Source: Roseiarcus sp036489975
GTDB taxonomy: Bacteria; Pseudomonadota; Alphaproteobacteria; Rhizobiales; Beijerinckiaceae
Reading direction: 5' to 3'
Assembly (NCBI GenBank): GCA_036489975.1
Contig: DASXES010000025.1
Span: 4,772-68,771, forward strand
DNA: 64,000 nucleotides
Shown here: positions 17,165 through 26,284 of the stretch, piece by piece
Numbering within the stretch: position 1 is the stretch's first letter
How the letters are laid out: each line of letters opens with the position of its first letter
The notes under the pieces: model-generated
What the model was told of the DNA's origin: nothing
The model's input: the letters and a program-made list of their open reading frames with translations, nothing else
Database searches by the model: none
Program-made: the position numbers and the translations under genes

Positions 17165-18808
17165 ATGAGCGGAACGTTTCTTACGGAGACGCCCGGGCCC
17201 GCGGAATTGCTTGCAAGACGCGTCCAAGAGAGTCTCCAGGTCATCCTTGCGGGTCTCGAAGAACGCATGGCTCTCACTTTGGATGAAACGGAGGATTTGA
17301 GGCGCGACCTCGGCATGCTGCTGCATCGCGAACGCATGCAAATCGCAAGGGCCGAGGTCGATAAGGCTGAACAGATCCTCGGCTACATGGTGCGCCCCTC
17401 GTTCGAGGACTGTCTAAGCCTGTGGTTTGGAAAATCAGAACATACCGACCAGGAGATCTGGAACCAGTTCGGCATCGAGGTCGCCCTCGCGGCTCGTGGG
17501 GATTACGATCATTGGGCGCTGGACATCGAGCATCCCCGTTTCCTGGTGGCTCTGGTGATCCTGCTCGATCAGTTCCCCCGCAATATGTATCGGGAAACGG
17601 CCAAGATGTACGCGTGCGACGCGCACTGCCGGTCGCTGGTGAAGCGGGGACTGCGGACCGGCGTCAGCGCCCGTCTGGCGCCCATCGAGCGAATTTTTCT
17701 TTGCTTGGCTTTGACCCACTCCGAGGTTCTCGATGACCAGCATCTTTGCATGCAGGAGTGGGAGCAGGCGATGGCCGTGCTCGAGCCGGACGACCCGCTC
17801 AACGTTTTCCACGAGGTCTTTCACAGGCATGTTGCTGTTATCAAGCGATTTGGCCGATTTCCGCACCGGAACAGGCTGCTCCAACGCGCGAATACTGCGG
17901 CCGAAGAGGATTTTCTTGCCGATAATTCGTTTCGGTTCGACCTTCCGCTTGTCCGTCGGCCAGACGGCGCGTTTGTTTTCGCGGGCGCTGTGAAGAGACG
18001 GACCGTCAGACTGCTCGACCATGAATACGAGACTCTGATGCCCGATCCCGAGGCGGCGCCGCGCGGCGGATTTGAGTTCAAATATGCGGGGCCCGAGGAC
18101 GTGTTCTCCAAAGCGCACCTCCAGCTTGAAAGGCAGGGGTACATCCGCATCGGCGACACCATTCCCGACTTCACGGCTGAAACGAGCCTCGGATCGCTAA
18201 ATTTCCATGAATTCCTCGGCGACTCCTGGTGCGTTCTCTTCTCGCATCCGGCGGATTTCACGCCAGTATGCACCACGGAGCTGGGGGCCGCCGCCAGGCT
18301 TGAGCCCGAGTGGGCCAAACGCGGGGTCAAGGTTATTGGCCTCAGCGTAGACAGCGCCTCCGATCACCAGCGGTGGATAGCCGACATCAATGAGACGCAG
18401 GGCGCGGTCGTCAATTTCCCAATCATCGCCGATAAGGACCGCGAGGTGGCGACGCTGTTCGGCATGCTCGACCCCACGCACTTCCGCCACGGACCGCACC
18501 TCGGCCAGACGCAGACGGTGCGCAACGTGTTCATCATCTCGCCCTCGAAAAGGGTGGAGCTGATTTTGTGCTACCCGGCCTTCGTGGGCCGCAGCTTCGA
18601 CGAGATCCTGCGCGTGATCGACGCTCTCCAGCTCGCGGCCAAATACCGCGTGGCCACGCCAGCCGATTGGAGACCGGGCGACGACACGGTTGTGCTACCC
18701 TTCATCCCGGACGCGGAGGCGGATCACATGTTTGGGGATCAGAACGGTTTCCGAAAGGTTCGATCATATCTTCGTTACGTGCACGATCCCTCGTTGCGAC
18801 GTTTGTAA
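17165..18808 (+). CDS. DUF924 domain fused to 1-Cys peroxiredoxin (Prx6-type)
   Basis: This is one uninterrupted 547-residue frame. Residues 1-75 are helical. Residues about 85-260 are a DUF924 domain (SLWFGKSEH, LVALVILLDQFPRNMYR, LTHSEVLDDQ, then HRHVAVIKRFGRFPHRN), a family normally about 190 residues and standing alone. After a 70-residue linker, residues about 325-545 are a Prx6-class peroxiredoxin with the peroxidatic Cys369 in HPADFTPVCTTE and the long C-terminal dimerisation arm. Peroxidase function is well supported; the DUF924 role is unknown. It sits between rlmH and envC, where related genomes usually have no such gene as far as I recall. Start ATG 17165 follows GGAAAG. Confidence 0.88.
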   Translation: MSGTFLTETPGPAELLARRVQESLQVILAGLEERMALTLDETEDLRRDLGMLLHRERMQIARAEVDKAEQILGYMVRPSFEDCLSLWFGKSEHTDQEIWNQFGIEVALAARGDYDHWALDIEHPRFLVALVILLDQFPRNMYRETAKMYACDAHCRSLVKRGLRTGVSARLAPIERIFLCLALTHSEVLDDQHLCMQEWEQAMAVLEPDDPLNVFHEVFHRHVAVIKRFGRFPHRNRLLQRANTAAEEDFLADNSFRFDLPLVRRPDGAFVFAGAVKRRTVRLLDHEYETLMPDPEAAPRGGFEFKYAGPEDVFSKAHLQLERQGYIRIGDTIPDFTAETSLGSLNFHEFLGDSWCVLFSHPADFTPVCTTELGAAARLEPEWAKRGVKVIGLSVDSASDHQRWIADINETQGAVVNFPIIADKDREVATLFGMLDPTHFRHGPHLGQTQTVRNVFIISPSKRVELILCYPAFVGRSFDEILRVIDALQLAAKYRVATPADWRPGDDTVVLPFIPDAEADHMFGDQNGFRKVRSYLRYVHDPSLRRL

Positions 18809-18870
18809 GCGATGGGGCAGCTCCCGCCAACCTCGGGAACGGCCTGAATTTGACCCGGATTTGGTGATCC

Positions 18871-20226
18871 ATGCCCGCTGTGCGGCGAAGACGAACATGG
18901 ATAAATCTCGCGGGGGCGGCCGTCCTGGCCGCCGGCTCCTGCGCCGGCAATGCGCTTGCCGACCCTGCGCTTGTCGACCCTGCCCCCGCCGCCCCGCCCG
19001 AGCCGACCGATCAACAGCGCGCCGACAAGGCGATCGAGCTGCGCGGCGTCGAGGACACGCTGCGCCAGTCGGACGAACAGCGCCGGGCGATCGAGGCCGA
19101 AATCGAGTCCATCGGCGCTGACCGCGCGCGCCTTTCCGAAGCCCTCATCGAAACCACCGCCAAGGTGCAGGACGCCGAGCGCGGGGCCGCCGAGGCCACC
19201 GACCGGCTGGCGAGCCTGAACGCCACGGCCAACCAGCTCTCGGCCTCGCTTGAGCGCCGGCGGGGCGTGATCGCGGATGTGCTCGCCGCCCTGCAGCGGA
19301 TGGGCAGCAACCCCCCTCCCGCCATTCTCGTCAAGCCCGACGACATGTCGGAGGCGGTGCGCGCGGCCACGGTTCTGAGCTCCCTCATACCGCAATTGAA
19401 ATCGGAGATCGAAGCGGCGCGCCGCGACCTTGACGCCCTCGCCAAGACCCGGGAGTCGATTGCCCGCGGGCGCGATGAACTGGCCGAGAAGGGCCGTGTG
19501 CTCGGCGCCGGCAAGGCGCGCCTCGCCGCGCTCGTCGACGCCCGCCAGCAATCCCTGGCCTCGGCGCAGGACGCGCTCGGCTCCCAGCATGAGCGCGCGG
19601 ACGAGCTCGCCAGGCGCGCGACGTCGCTCAAGGATCTCATCGCCCGGCTCGACAGCGAAGCCGCTGCGCAAAAGGCCGCAGCCGCCGCGGCGCACGCGGC
19701 TCAGGTCGCGGTGGCGGACGAAATCGAGGCGCGGGCCAAAGCCGCGCGGGGGAGCGATCCGGCGCGGCTCAAGCCCGAAATCGCCTTCGCCGACGCCAAG
19801 GGAGACGTGCCGCTGCCGGCCGCGGGGGCGATCCTGAAGACATTCGGCTCGCCGGACGGCCACGGAGGGACGGAGCGGGGCGTCTCGCTCGCGACGCCTG
19901 CCGGGGCGACCGTCTCCGCGCCGGCCGATGGCGCGGTCCTTTTCGCCGGCGCATACCGAACTTATGGGCAACTCTTGATAATCGACGCCGGCGGAGGATA
20001 TTATGTGCTGCTCGCCGGAATGGGACGAATCAATGTCGTGTCCGGCGAGTTCGTCCTCGCAGGAGAACCGGTCGGCGCCATGGGCGACGGATCTGTTCGT
20101 ATGGCGACGGCGGCGGCAGTTGGCGCCGCGCGGCCGGTGCTCTATATCGAGCTGCGCAGGGACGGAACTGCGATTGATCCGGGGCCGTGGTGGGTGAAGT
20201 CAGACATCGAGAAGGCGCGCGGATGA
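18871..20226 (+). CDS. envC: Murein hydrolase activator EnvC
   Basis: EnvC-type proteins sit in the periplasm and activate amidases at the division site. The 451-residue product has a signal peptide (cleavage near ALADP), a long coiled coil over residues about 45-285 (rich in Glu, Arg, Ala) and a C-terminal LytM domain from about 310. The zinc ligands of active M23 enzymes are missing: the first motif reads GTERGVSLATP and the HxH position reads VLYIELR. This is the expected degenerate activator form. The stop overlaps the next start in ATGA, so envC and ctpA are coupled. Confidence 0.9.
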   Translation: MPAVRRRRTWINLAGAAVLAAGSCAGNALADPALVDPAPAAPPEPTDQQRADKAIELRGVEDTLRQSDEQRRAIEAEIESIGADRARLSEALIETTAKVQDAERGAAEATDRLASLNATANQLSASLERRRGVIADVLAALQRMGSNPPPAILVKPDDMSEAVRAATVLSSLIPQLKSEIEAARRDLDALAKTRESIARGRDELAEKGRVLGAGKARLAALVDARQQSLASAQDALGSQHERADELARRATSLKDLIARLDSEAAAQKAAAAAAHAAQVAVADEIEARAKAARGSDPARLKPEIAFADAKGDVPLPAAGAILKTFGSPDGHGGTERGVSLATPAGATVSAPADGAVLFAGAYRTYGQLLIIDAGGGYYVLLAGMGRINVVSGEFVLAGEPVGAMGDGSVRMATAAAVGAARPVLYIELRRDGTAIDPGPWWVKSDIEKARG

Positions 20227-21626
20227 TTCGTAAAGCTGGTTACCTGGGACTTGGAGTCGTGTTGGGAGCGGCGGCGGCCGCCACGGCGCCGCAGGCGCTG
20301 ATGTTCGTCAGCCCGGCCGCTTACGCTGCGGCCGCGGACACCTATCGGCAGCTCAACCTGTTCGGCGACGTGTTCGACAAGATCCGCAACGATTATGTCG
20401 AGAAGCCCGACGAATCCAAGCTGATCGACGCCGCGATCAACGGCATGCTGTCCTCGCTCGACCCGCATTCGAGCTACATGGACGCGAAACAGTTCCGCGA
20501 CATGCAGGTCCAGACGAAGGGCGAGTTCGGCGGCCTGGGCATCGAGGTGACGCAGGAGGACGGCCTCATCAAGGTCGTGACCCCGATCGACGATACGCCG
20601 GCGGCCAAGGCAGGCGTCCTCTCGGGCGACATCATCACCGCGATCGACGACCAGTCGACGCAGGGGCTGACGCTCGATCAGGCGGTCGAGAAAATGCGCG
20701 GCTCGATCAATTCGGCCGTGAAGCTCAAGGTCGTTCGCGGCCCCAAGAAGGAGGCCAAGGACTTCACCATCGTCCGCGATCTCATCCACGTCCAGTCGGT
20801 GCGCTCGAAGGTCGAGGACAACGACATCGGCTATATCCGCATCACGCAGTTCACCGAGCAGACCGAAGACGGGCTGAAGGCCGCGATGGACAAGCTGCAC
20901 AGCGAGATTCCGGCCGACAAATTCAAGGGCTACATCCTGGATCTGCGCAACAATCCCGGCGGCTTGCTCGACCAGTCGATCGACGTGGTCAACTCGTTCA
21001 TAGACCGAGGCGAGATCGTCTCCACCCGCGGCCGCACCCCTGACGAGACGCAGCGCTTCGACGCCAAGTCTGGCGGCGACCTCTCAGGAGGCAAGCCCTT
21101 GGTCGTGCTCATCAATGGCGGCTCCGCCTCGGCGTCGGAGATCGTGTCGGGCGCGCTGCAGGATCACAAGCGCGCGACGCTGATCGGCACCCGGTCGTTC
21201 GGCAAGGGCTCGGTGCAGACGATCATGCCGCTCGGCGAGAACGGCGCGCTGAGACTCACGACGGCGCGTTACTACACGCCGTCGGGCCGATCGATCCAGG
21301 CCAAGGGGATCGAGCCTGACATCAAGGTCCTGGAAGACGTGCCTGACGACCTCAAGGGCAAGGATGACATGAAGGGCGAAGCCTCGCTCAAGGGCCATCT
21401 CGCCAACGGCAAGGAGGACACGAGCGCCTCGCAGGCCTATGTCCCGCCGGACGAGAAGAACGACAAGCAATTGACCGCCGCGATCGACCTCCTCCACGGA
21501 GTCAAGCCTGCCGAGCCCGCGGTGAAGGCGGATGCGGCCCCGGTGAAAACCGATCCGCCCGCGGCGCCGGCGGCGTCCGCGGCCCCCTCGACCCCGGGCC
21601 AGACGGCCCCTGCCAAGCCGAACTGA
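20223..21626 (+). CDS. ctpA: Carboxyl-terminal processing protease CtpA (S41), copy 1
   Basis: The 467-residue periplasmic S41 protease has a signal sequence/anchor at residues 3-35, then the KIRNDYVEKPDE helix, a PDZ domain (GGLGIEVTQEDGLIKVVTPI) and the catalytic core: Ser in INGGSASASEIVSGAL and Lys in GTRSFGKGSVQT, both present. The C-terminus is a Pro/Ala-rich tail from about residue 435. CtpA trims lipoproteins and cell-wall hydrolases, which fits its place after envC. ATG 20223 overlaps the envC stop. Confidence 0.93.
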   Translation: MIRKAGYLGLGVVLGAAAAATAPQALMFVSPAAYAAAADTYRQLNLFGDVFDKIRNDYVEKPDESKLIDAAINGMLSSLDPHSSYMDAKQFRDMQVQTKGEFGGLGIEVTQEDGLIKVVTPIDDTPAAKAGVLSGDIITAIDDQSTQGLTLDQAVEKMRGSINSAVKLKVVRGPKKEAKDFTIVRDLIHVQSVRSKVEDNDIGYIRITQFTEQTEDGLKAAMDKLHSEIPADKFKGYILDLRNNPGGLLDQSIDVVNSFIDRGEIVSTRGRTPDETQRFDAKSGGDLSGGKPLVVLINGGSASASEIVSGALQDHKRATLIGTRSFGKGSVQTIMPLGENGALRLTTARYYTPSGRSIQAKGIEPDIKVLEDVPDDLKGKDDMKGEASLKGHLANGKEDTSASQAYVPPDEKNDKQLTAAIDLLHGVKPAEPAVKADAAPVKTDPPAAPAASAAPSTPGQTAPAKPN

Positions 21627-21649
21627 TGCGGGGAGGCGAGGGTCTCTCG

Positions 21650-22969
21650 ATGAGGAAAGGTCTCTCCTACCTGGCGTGTGGAGTCGCCGCCGGCGTTGTC
21701 CTGGTCGGCGTCTCCGACGGCGTCCTGAGCGCCGCCGCCTCGAGCGCGAACGACAAGCTCGCGCTCTTCTCCGAAGTGTTCAACAAAGTGCGCGACAACT
21801 ATGCCGAGAAGCCCGACGACGAGAAAATGATCAAGTCGGCGATCGACGGCATGCTGACGTCGCTCGATCCGCATTCGAACTATTTCGACCCCAAGGCTCT
21901 CCAGGAATTCCAGACCAGCATGAAGGGCGAGGAATTTGGCGGCCTTGGCCTCGAGGTGATGATGGAGAACGGCCTGGTCAAGGTCGTGAGCCCGATCGAT
22001 GATACGCCCGCGGCGCGCGCGGGCCTGATGACCGGCGATCTGGTCACCCGCATCGACGACACCGCAGTCAAGGGCCTGACGCTCAAGGAAGCGGTCGACA
22101 AGATGCGCGGACCGGCAAAGTCGCCGGTCAAGCTGACCGTCGAGCGCGGATCGGCCCGTGATCTCAAAGAGTTCACGATCGTTCGCGAGATCATCCACGT
22201 CCAGTCGGTGCGCGCCCATGTGGAGAAGGGGGACATCGGCTACGTCCGCGTCACCCAGTTCAACCAGGAGGCGTATGACGGGGTGCGCAAGGCCTTCGAC
22301 CATTTCCGCACCGACCCCGGAACCGCGAAGTTGAAGGGCTATATTCTTGACCTTCGCAACAATCCCGGCGGGCTGCTCAATCAGGCCGTCGAGATAACCA
22401 ACGCCTTCGTCGACAGCGGCGACATCGTTTCGACCCGGGGCCGCAATCCCGACCAGGGTCAGCGCTACTCGGCCCGCCCAGGCGTCAATCTGTCGCAGGA
22501 CAAGCCGCTCGTGGTGCTGATCAACGGGGGCTCGGCGTCAGCTTCGGAAATCGTCTCCGGCGCGCTTCAGGATCTCAAGCGCGCGACGCTGATCGGCACG
22601 CGCTCGTTCGGCAAGGGCTCCGTTCAGACCATCCTGCCGCTTGGCGAGAACGGGGCGCTCAAGCTGACCACGGCACGCTACTACACGCCTTCAGGTCGTT
22701 CGATCCAGGCCCACGGCATCGATCCGGACATCCGGGTCGTCGAAAATATCCCCGACGACCTCAAGGGCAAGGTTTCGAGCCTGGGCGAGGCCTCGCTGGT
22801 CGGCCATCTGAAGGCCGCCGGCGAAGAGGAGGAGAAGGGTTCCGACGCCTACGTTCCGCCGGATCACGACAAGGACACGCAGCTTGCCGCCGCCGTGGCG
22901 TTTTTGCATGGCGCCAAGGCCGAGACGCTGCGCAGCCCCGACCCGGGGGCGACCGTAACCTCGAAATGA
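21650..22969 (+). CDS. ctpA: Carboxyl-terminal processing protease CtpA (S41), copy 2
   Basis: The 439-residue paralogue of the preceding gene has the same order: signal peptide (MRKGLSYLACGVAAGVVLVG), PDZ domain (GGLGLEVMMENGLVKVVSPI), catalytic Ser in GGSASASEIVSGAL and Lys in SFGKGSVQT. It is close to copy 1 over almost its whole length but has a shorter tail and one-residue length differences in the PDZ region. An ATG at 21626 overlaps the previous stop, but 21650 has a GAGGG at sensible distance and begins a good signal peptide, so I prefer it. Confidence 0.9.
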   Translation: MRKGLSYLACGVAAGVVLVGVSDGVLSAAASSANDKLALFSEVFNKVRDNYAEKPDDEKMIKSAIDGMLTSLDPHSNYFDPKALQEFQTSMKGEEFGGLGLEVMMENGLVKVVSPIDDTPAARAGLMTGDLVTRIDDTAVKGLTLKEAVDKMRGPAKSPVKLTVERGSARDLKEFTIVREIIHVQSVRAHVEKGDIGYVRVTQFNQEAYDGVRKAFDHFRTDPGTAKLKGYILDLRNNPGGLLNQAVEITNAFVDSGDIVSTRGRNPDQGQRYSARPGVNLSQDKPLVVLINGGSASASEIVSGALQDLKRATLIGTRSFGKGSVQTILPLGENGALKLTTARYYTPSGRSIQAHGIDPDIRVVENIPDDLKGKVSSLGEASLVGHLKAAGEEEEKGSDAYVPPDHDKDTQLAAAVAFLHGAKAETLRSPDPGATVTSK

Positions 22970-23475
22970 GGTTCGCCCGCTGGCGGCTCGCCGCGGTCGC
23001 CCTGATCGCCGCGCCCGGCCTGGCTCAGGCTGAGGAGGGTGCGGGCTGCGGCGGGTTCAAATGGCCGCTTGACCAGGAGCGGGCGGCTCTCACCCGCGCC
23101 GACAAGCCTTCGGTCGCCAATGGCGGCGCGCTGGCCTATAATGTAGCGGCGACGCTCGCGCTTCAGCCGCTCGCGGGCGCGGGCCTGCCAAAGGCGCCCG
23201 AACGGGCGCCGAAGTGGCCTTCAGACTTCGCCGGGCATTTCAGCCTCGCTGCGCCGGCGAAGCCGGGCGTCTATAAGGTCACGATCAATCCCGGCGGCTG
23301 GGTCGACGTGCTCGACGGCGGCGCGTTCCTGCATCCCATCGCCTTCAGCGCCGCCAAGGGGTGCGAGGGCGTCCGCAAGAGCATGAAGTTCGACCTGCCG
23401 GCGCGCCCGCTCGCGGTCCAGTTCAGCGGCGTCCCGCGCGATCAAATCTCGGTGATCGTCACGCCCGAGGAATAG
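22966..23475 (+). CDS. Small secreted protein coupled to ctpA
   Basis: The 169-residue protein has a signal peptide (MRFARWRLAAVALIAAPGLAQA) and a mature start EEGAGCGGFKWPL. Later features are INPGGWVDVLDGGAFLHPI and a cysteine in AKGCEGVRK that could pair with the first. I recognise no named family with certainty. Its start overlaps the ctpA copy 2 stop in ATGA, so it is made with the proteases and probably works in the periplasm, perhaps as substrate or partner; that is inference. Confidence 0.8.
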   Translation: MRFARWRLAAVALIAAPGLAQAEEGAGCGGFKWPLDQERAALTRADKPSVANGGALAYNVAATLALQPLAGAGLPKAPERAPKWPSDFAGHFSLAAPAKPGVYKVTINPGGWVDVLDGGAFLHPIAFSAAKGCEGVRKSMKFDLPARPLAVQFSGVPRDQISVIVTPEE

Positions 23476-23865
23476 CCTGACGGCGCGCGCCGCGGGAGTT
23501 GGCCATGGCGCACCCTTCTCAAAAACTGGGCGGACCAGCAGGTTTCGCTCCAAGAGCGGAATTTGTTTGCGGATAAACAGAAATCAGGCTAAGCTTGCGA
23601 CCATGAACAATTCACGCCCCCATGGCTTCGACTGACGAAGCGCCGATCCGACGCGGCTCAACGCTAGGACCCTGAGGCGGGAGCAAATTGCATCGGCGCG
23701 GAAACCCGCGTAACCCATTGAAAAGTCTCGATTCGGACGAGAGATTCCAAGGAATTCCAAGCCCATCCAATAGGTCCGGGCGAGGGCTATCGCGGCGAAA
23801 GGACCCAAAACCAAGAAAACCCGAATCGGCCAGGGATCGCGCCGCCCCTGAACGGCGGCCGCGCC
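23476..23865. other. Intergenic region, nothing recognised
   Basis: This 390-bp gap separates two convergent transcription units. Both strands show only short frames without similarity, and I found no stem with a T-tract that would be a convincing terminator. Confidence 0.4.
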
Positions 23866-25473
23866 TCAGTGGCGGAAATGCCGTATCCCGGCAAAGACCA
23901 TCGCCACGTTCGCTTCGTCGGCGACAGCGATCACATCGGCGTCGCGCACCGATCCTCCGGGCTGGATGACGGCGGCGGCGCCGGCTTCGATTGCCGCGAC
24001 AAGGCCGTCCGGAAACGGGAAAAAGGCGTCGGAGGCGACGACCGATCCCCGCGTGCGCGGCTCGGGCAAGCCCGCCATCTCGGCGACTTCCTCCGCCTTG
24101 CGCGCGGCGAGGCGCGCGGAATCGACCCGCGACATCTGGCCCGCGCCGATTCCCACCGTCGCGCCGTTCTTGGCGTAGACGATGGCGTTCGACTTCACAT
24201 GCTTGGCGACCGCCCATGCGAACATCAGGTCGGCCATTTCGCTTGCGCTCGGAGCCCGCTTGGTCACGACCTTGAGCGCAGCCTCTTCCAGCACGCCATT
24301 GTCGCGATCCTGGACCAGCAGTCCGCCCGCGACCGTTCGCACGATCAGGCTCCGCGACCTCGGATCGGGAACCGATCCGGCGAGCATGAGCCTCAGGTTC
24401 TTCTTCGCCGCGATGATCGCCAGCGCCTCGTCGTCCGCCTCCGGGGCGATGACCACCTCGGTGAAGATCTCGGCGATCTTGCGGGCCGTGGCCGCGTCGA
24501 GTCTCCGGTTCAGCGCCACCACCCCGCCAAAGGCCGAGACCGGATCCGAGCTCAGCGCCTTCTCGTAAGCCTCGAGCAGGGTCTTTCCGGTCGCGACGCC
24601 GCAGGGATTGGCGTGCTTGATGATCGCGACCGCCGGGCCTTGCGCGGGGTCGAATTCGGCGACAAGCTCGTAAGCGGCGTCGGTGTCGTTGATGTTGTTG
24701 TAGGAGAGTTCCTTGCCCTGGATCTGGCGCGCCGTCGCGACGCCCGGGCGCGCCTCGGCGGTGAGATAGAGCGCCGCGCGCTGCTGCGGATTCTCGCCGT
24801 ATCGCAGCGCCCCGAAGCCTGGGTGCAGGACGCCGCCGAAGGCGCGCCATTTCGGCGCGGACTCCTCGGTCTCCTGAGCCAGCCAGTTGGAGATCGCCGC
24901 GTCGTAGGCCGCGGCGCGGGCGAAGGCCTTCTGCGCCATCCTCAGGCGAAATGCGAAGCTGGTCATCCCCTCGTTGCGCTCGAGTTCGTCGATCAGCGCG
25001 GGATAGTCGTCCACGTCGACAATGACGACGACGTCGGCGTGGTTCTTGGCCGCGGCGCGGATCATCGCCGGGCCGCCGATGTCGATGTTCTCGATTGTCT
25101 CGTCGAACGACGCGCCACGCTTCAGCGTCGCTTCGAACGGGTAAAGATTGACGACGAGGAGGTCGATCGGCGCGATGTCGTTGGCGATCATCGCCGCCTG
25201 GTGCGCCGGGTCTGATCGGATCGCCAGCAGGCCTCCGTGCACCCTGGGGTGCAGCGTCTTCAATCGTCCGTCCATCATCTCCGGGAAGCCGGTCATCTGC
25301 GCCACGTCGACGACCGCGAAGCCGGCGGCGTTCAACGCCGCCGCCGTGCCTCCGGTCGAGACAAGCTCGATCTCGAACGGCTTCAGCGCCCGCGCAAGAT
25401 CGACGAGGCCCGCCTTATCGGAAACGGAGAGGAGCGCCCGCCCGATTTTGATGACATCCGTCGCCATTGGCAT
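23866..25473 (-). CDS. purH: Bifunctional AICAR transformylase/IMP cyclohydrolase
   Basis: PurH carries out the last two steps of IMP synthesis. The 535-residue product has the N-terminal MGS-like cyclohydrolase domain (ALLSVSDKAGLVDLA, ELVSTGGTAAAL, LKTLHPRVHGGLL) and the C-terminal transformylase with RYGENPQQ, the catalytic AIIKHANPCG and MSRVDSARLA. It ends GIRHFRH as usual. The ATG at 25473 follows AGGA by five bases; a second ATG two codons later is possible. It is monocistronic. Confidence 0.97.
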   Translation of the reverse strand: MPMATDVIKIGRALLSVSDKAGLVDLARALKPFEIELVSTGGTAAALNAAGFAVVDVAQMTGFPEMMDGRLKTLHPRVHGGLLAIRSDPAHQAAMIANDIAPIDLLVVNLYPFEATLKRGASFDETIENIDIGGPAMIRAAAKNHADVVVIVDVDDYPALIDELERNEGMTSFAFRLRMAQKAFARAAAYDAAISNWLAQETEESAPKWRAFGGVLHPGFGALRYGENPQQRAALYLTAEARPGVATARQIQGKELSYNNINDTDAAYELVAEFDPAQGPAVAIIKHANPCGVATGKTLLEAYEKALSSDPVSAFGGVVALNRRLDAATARKIAEIFTEVVIAPEADDEALAIIAAKKNLRLMLAGSVPDPRSRSLIVRTVAGGLLVQDRDNGVLEEAALKVVTKRAPSASEMADLMFAWAVAKHVKSNAIVYAKNGATVGIGAGQMSRVDSARLAARKAEEVAEMAGLPEPRTRGSVVASDAFFPFPDGLVAAIEAGAAAVIQPGGSVRDADVIAVADEANVAMVFAGIRHFRH

Positions 25474-25664
25474 CAATATCCTGGGTTCGGTCGCGCGGCT
25501 TTGCTGCACCGCAATAGCACGGCTTGGGCGGTCACGAAATCGGCACGGGGGAAGCGCTGCTCACCAAAATGTCATGGCTTTTGCCTTACCCCGGACCATT
25601 GCCGCCGCCCCTGGCGTTTCCTACCTGACAATCAGTCACCGGATCGAGACTTCAGGAGCCATCC

Positions 25665-25904
25665 ATGCTGAAGACAATCGCGTTAGTCGGCCTTGCCGCC
25701 GCCTTCGCCCTCCCGTCGGCCTCAGCCTTCGCGGTCCGCGGCAACTCATCGTCCTATGGGACGGAGGGTTATGGCCCGACCGTTCCCACGCAATCGCTGA
25801 CGCCCTTCCAGCGCTCGTGGAACCACGCCAACGAAAGCAAAGAGCGCGCGAGAGCGGGGGCGGCGTGGCTTCGTCATCACGATCGTGGCCCTTATCGGCC
25901 CTGA
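25665..25904 (+). CDS. Small secreted protein, paralogue A of a tandem pair
   Basis: The 79-residue protein has a signal peptide (MLKTIALVGLAAAFALPSAS) and a mature part of about 57 residues. It shares RGNSSSYGTEGYGPTVPTQS, SWNHANES and an AAWLRHH end with the next gene. There are no cysteines. The mature domain is a short conserved unit of unknown function, probably periplasmic or extracellular. CAGGAG lies seven bases before the ATG. It is the first of two adjacent genes, 29 bp apart. Confidence 0.75.
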   Translation: MLKTIALVGLAAAFALPSASAFAVRGNSSSYGTEGYGPTVPTQSLTPFQRSWNHANESKERARAGAAWLRHHDRGPYRP

Positions 25905-25933
25905 TAAGCGTCTCAAACCTAGAGGAAAGACCG

Positions 25934-26176
25934 ATGTTCAAAGCCAGTGCATTCATCGGCGCCGCCGCAGTCGTCGCCCTTTTGGCCAGCCCGGCGCTCG
26001 CCCAGCAGGGTAACTCATCGTCCTATGGCACAGTCGGCTGGGGGCCCGTGATCCCCACGCAGTCCCTCACCGGCTTCGACCGCGAATGGAACCACGCCAA
26101 TCAATCCAAGTACCAGGCCTATGACAGCGCCGAATGGCTTCGCCAGCATGGGAAGGGCCTGTTTCCGTTTTTCTGA
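25934..26176 (+). CDS. Small secreted protein, paralogue B of a tandem pair
   Basis: The 80-residue protein has a signal peptide ending ALA-QQG. The mature core GNSSSYGTVGWGPVIPTQSL, EWNHANQSK and AEWLRQHGKG aligns without gaps to paralogue A, so the pair arose by tandem duplication. The signal peptides differ, so selection seems to act on the mature part. AGAGGAAAGACCG precedes the ATG. Function is unknown; it ends 109 bp before the convergent ABC transporter operon. Confidence 0.75.
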   Translation: MFKASAFIGAAAVVALLASPALAQQGNSSSYGTVGWGPVIPTQSLTGFDREWNHANQSKYQAYDSAEWLRQHGKGLFPFF

Positions 26177-26284
26177 CCGGGGAGCCGCTCAGTCGCCAGA
26201 GGGGTATTTCGGCAGAAGCACGAGGCCGGCGCCGACGTCCCGGATCGCTCGCCGCACGGTCGTTGTGAAGCCGGGATCGAGCGG

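Noticed and set aside
23869..25215. 448-codon plus-strand frame opposite purH
   Set aside because: Shadow of purH, which has all catalytic motifs.
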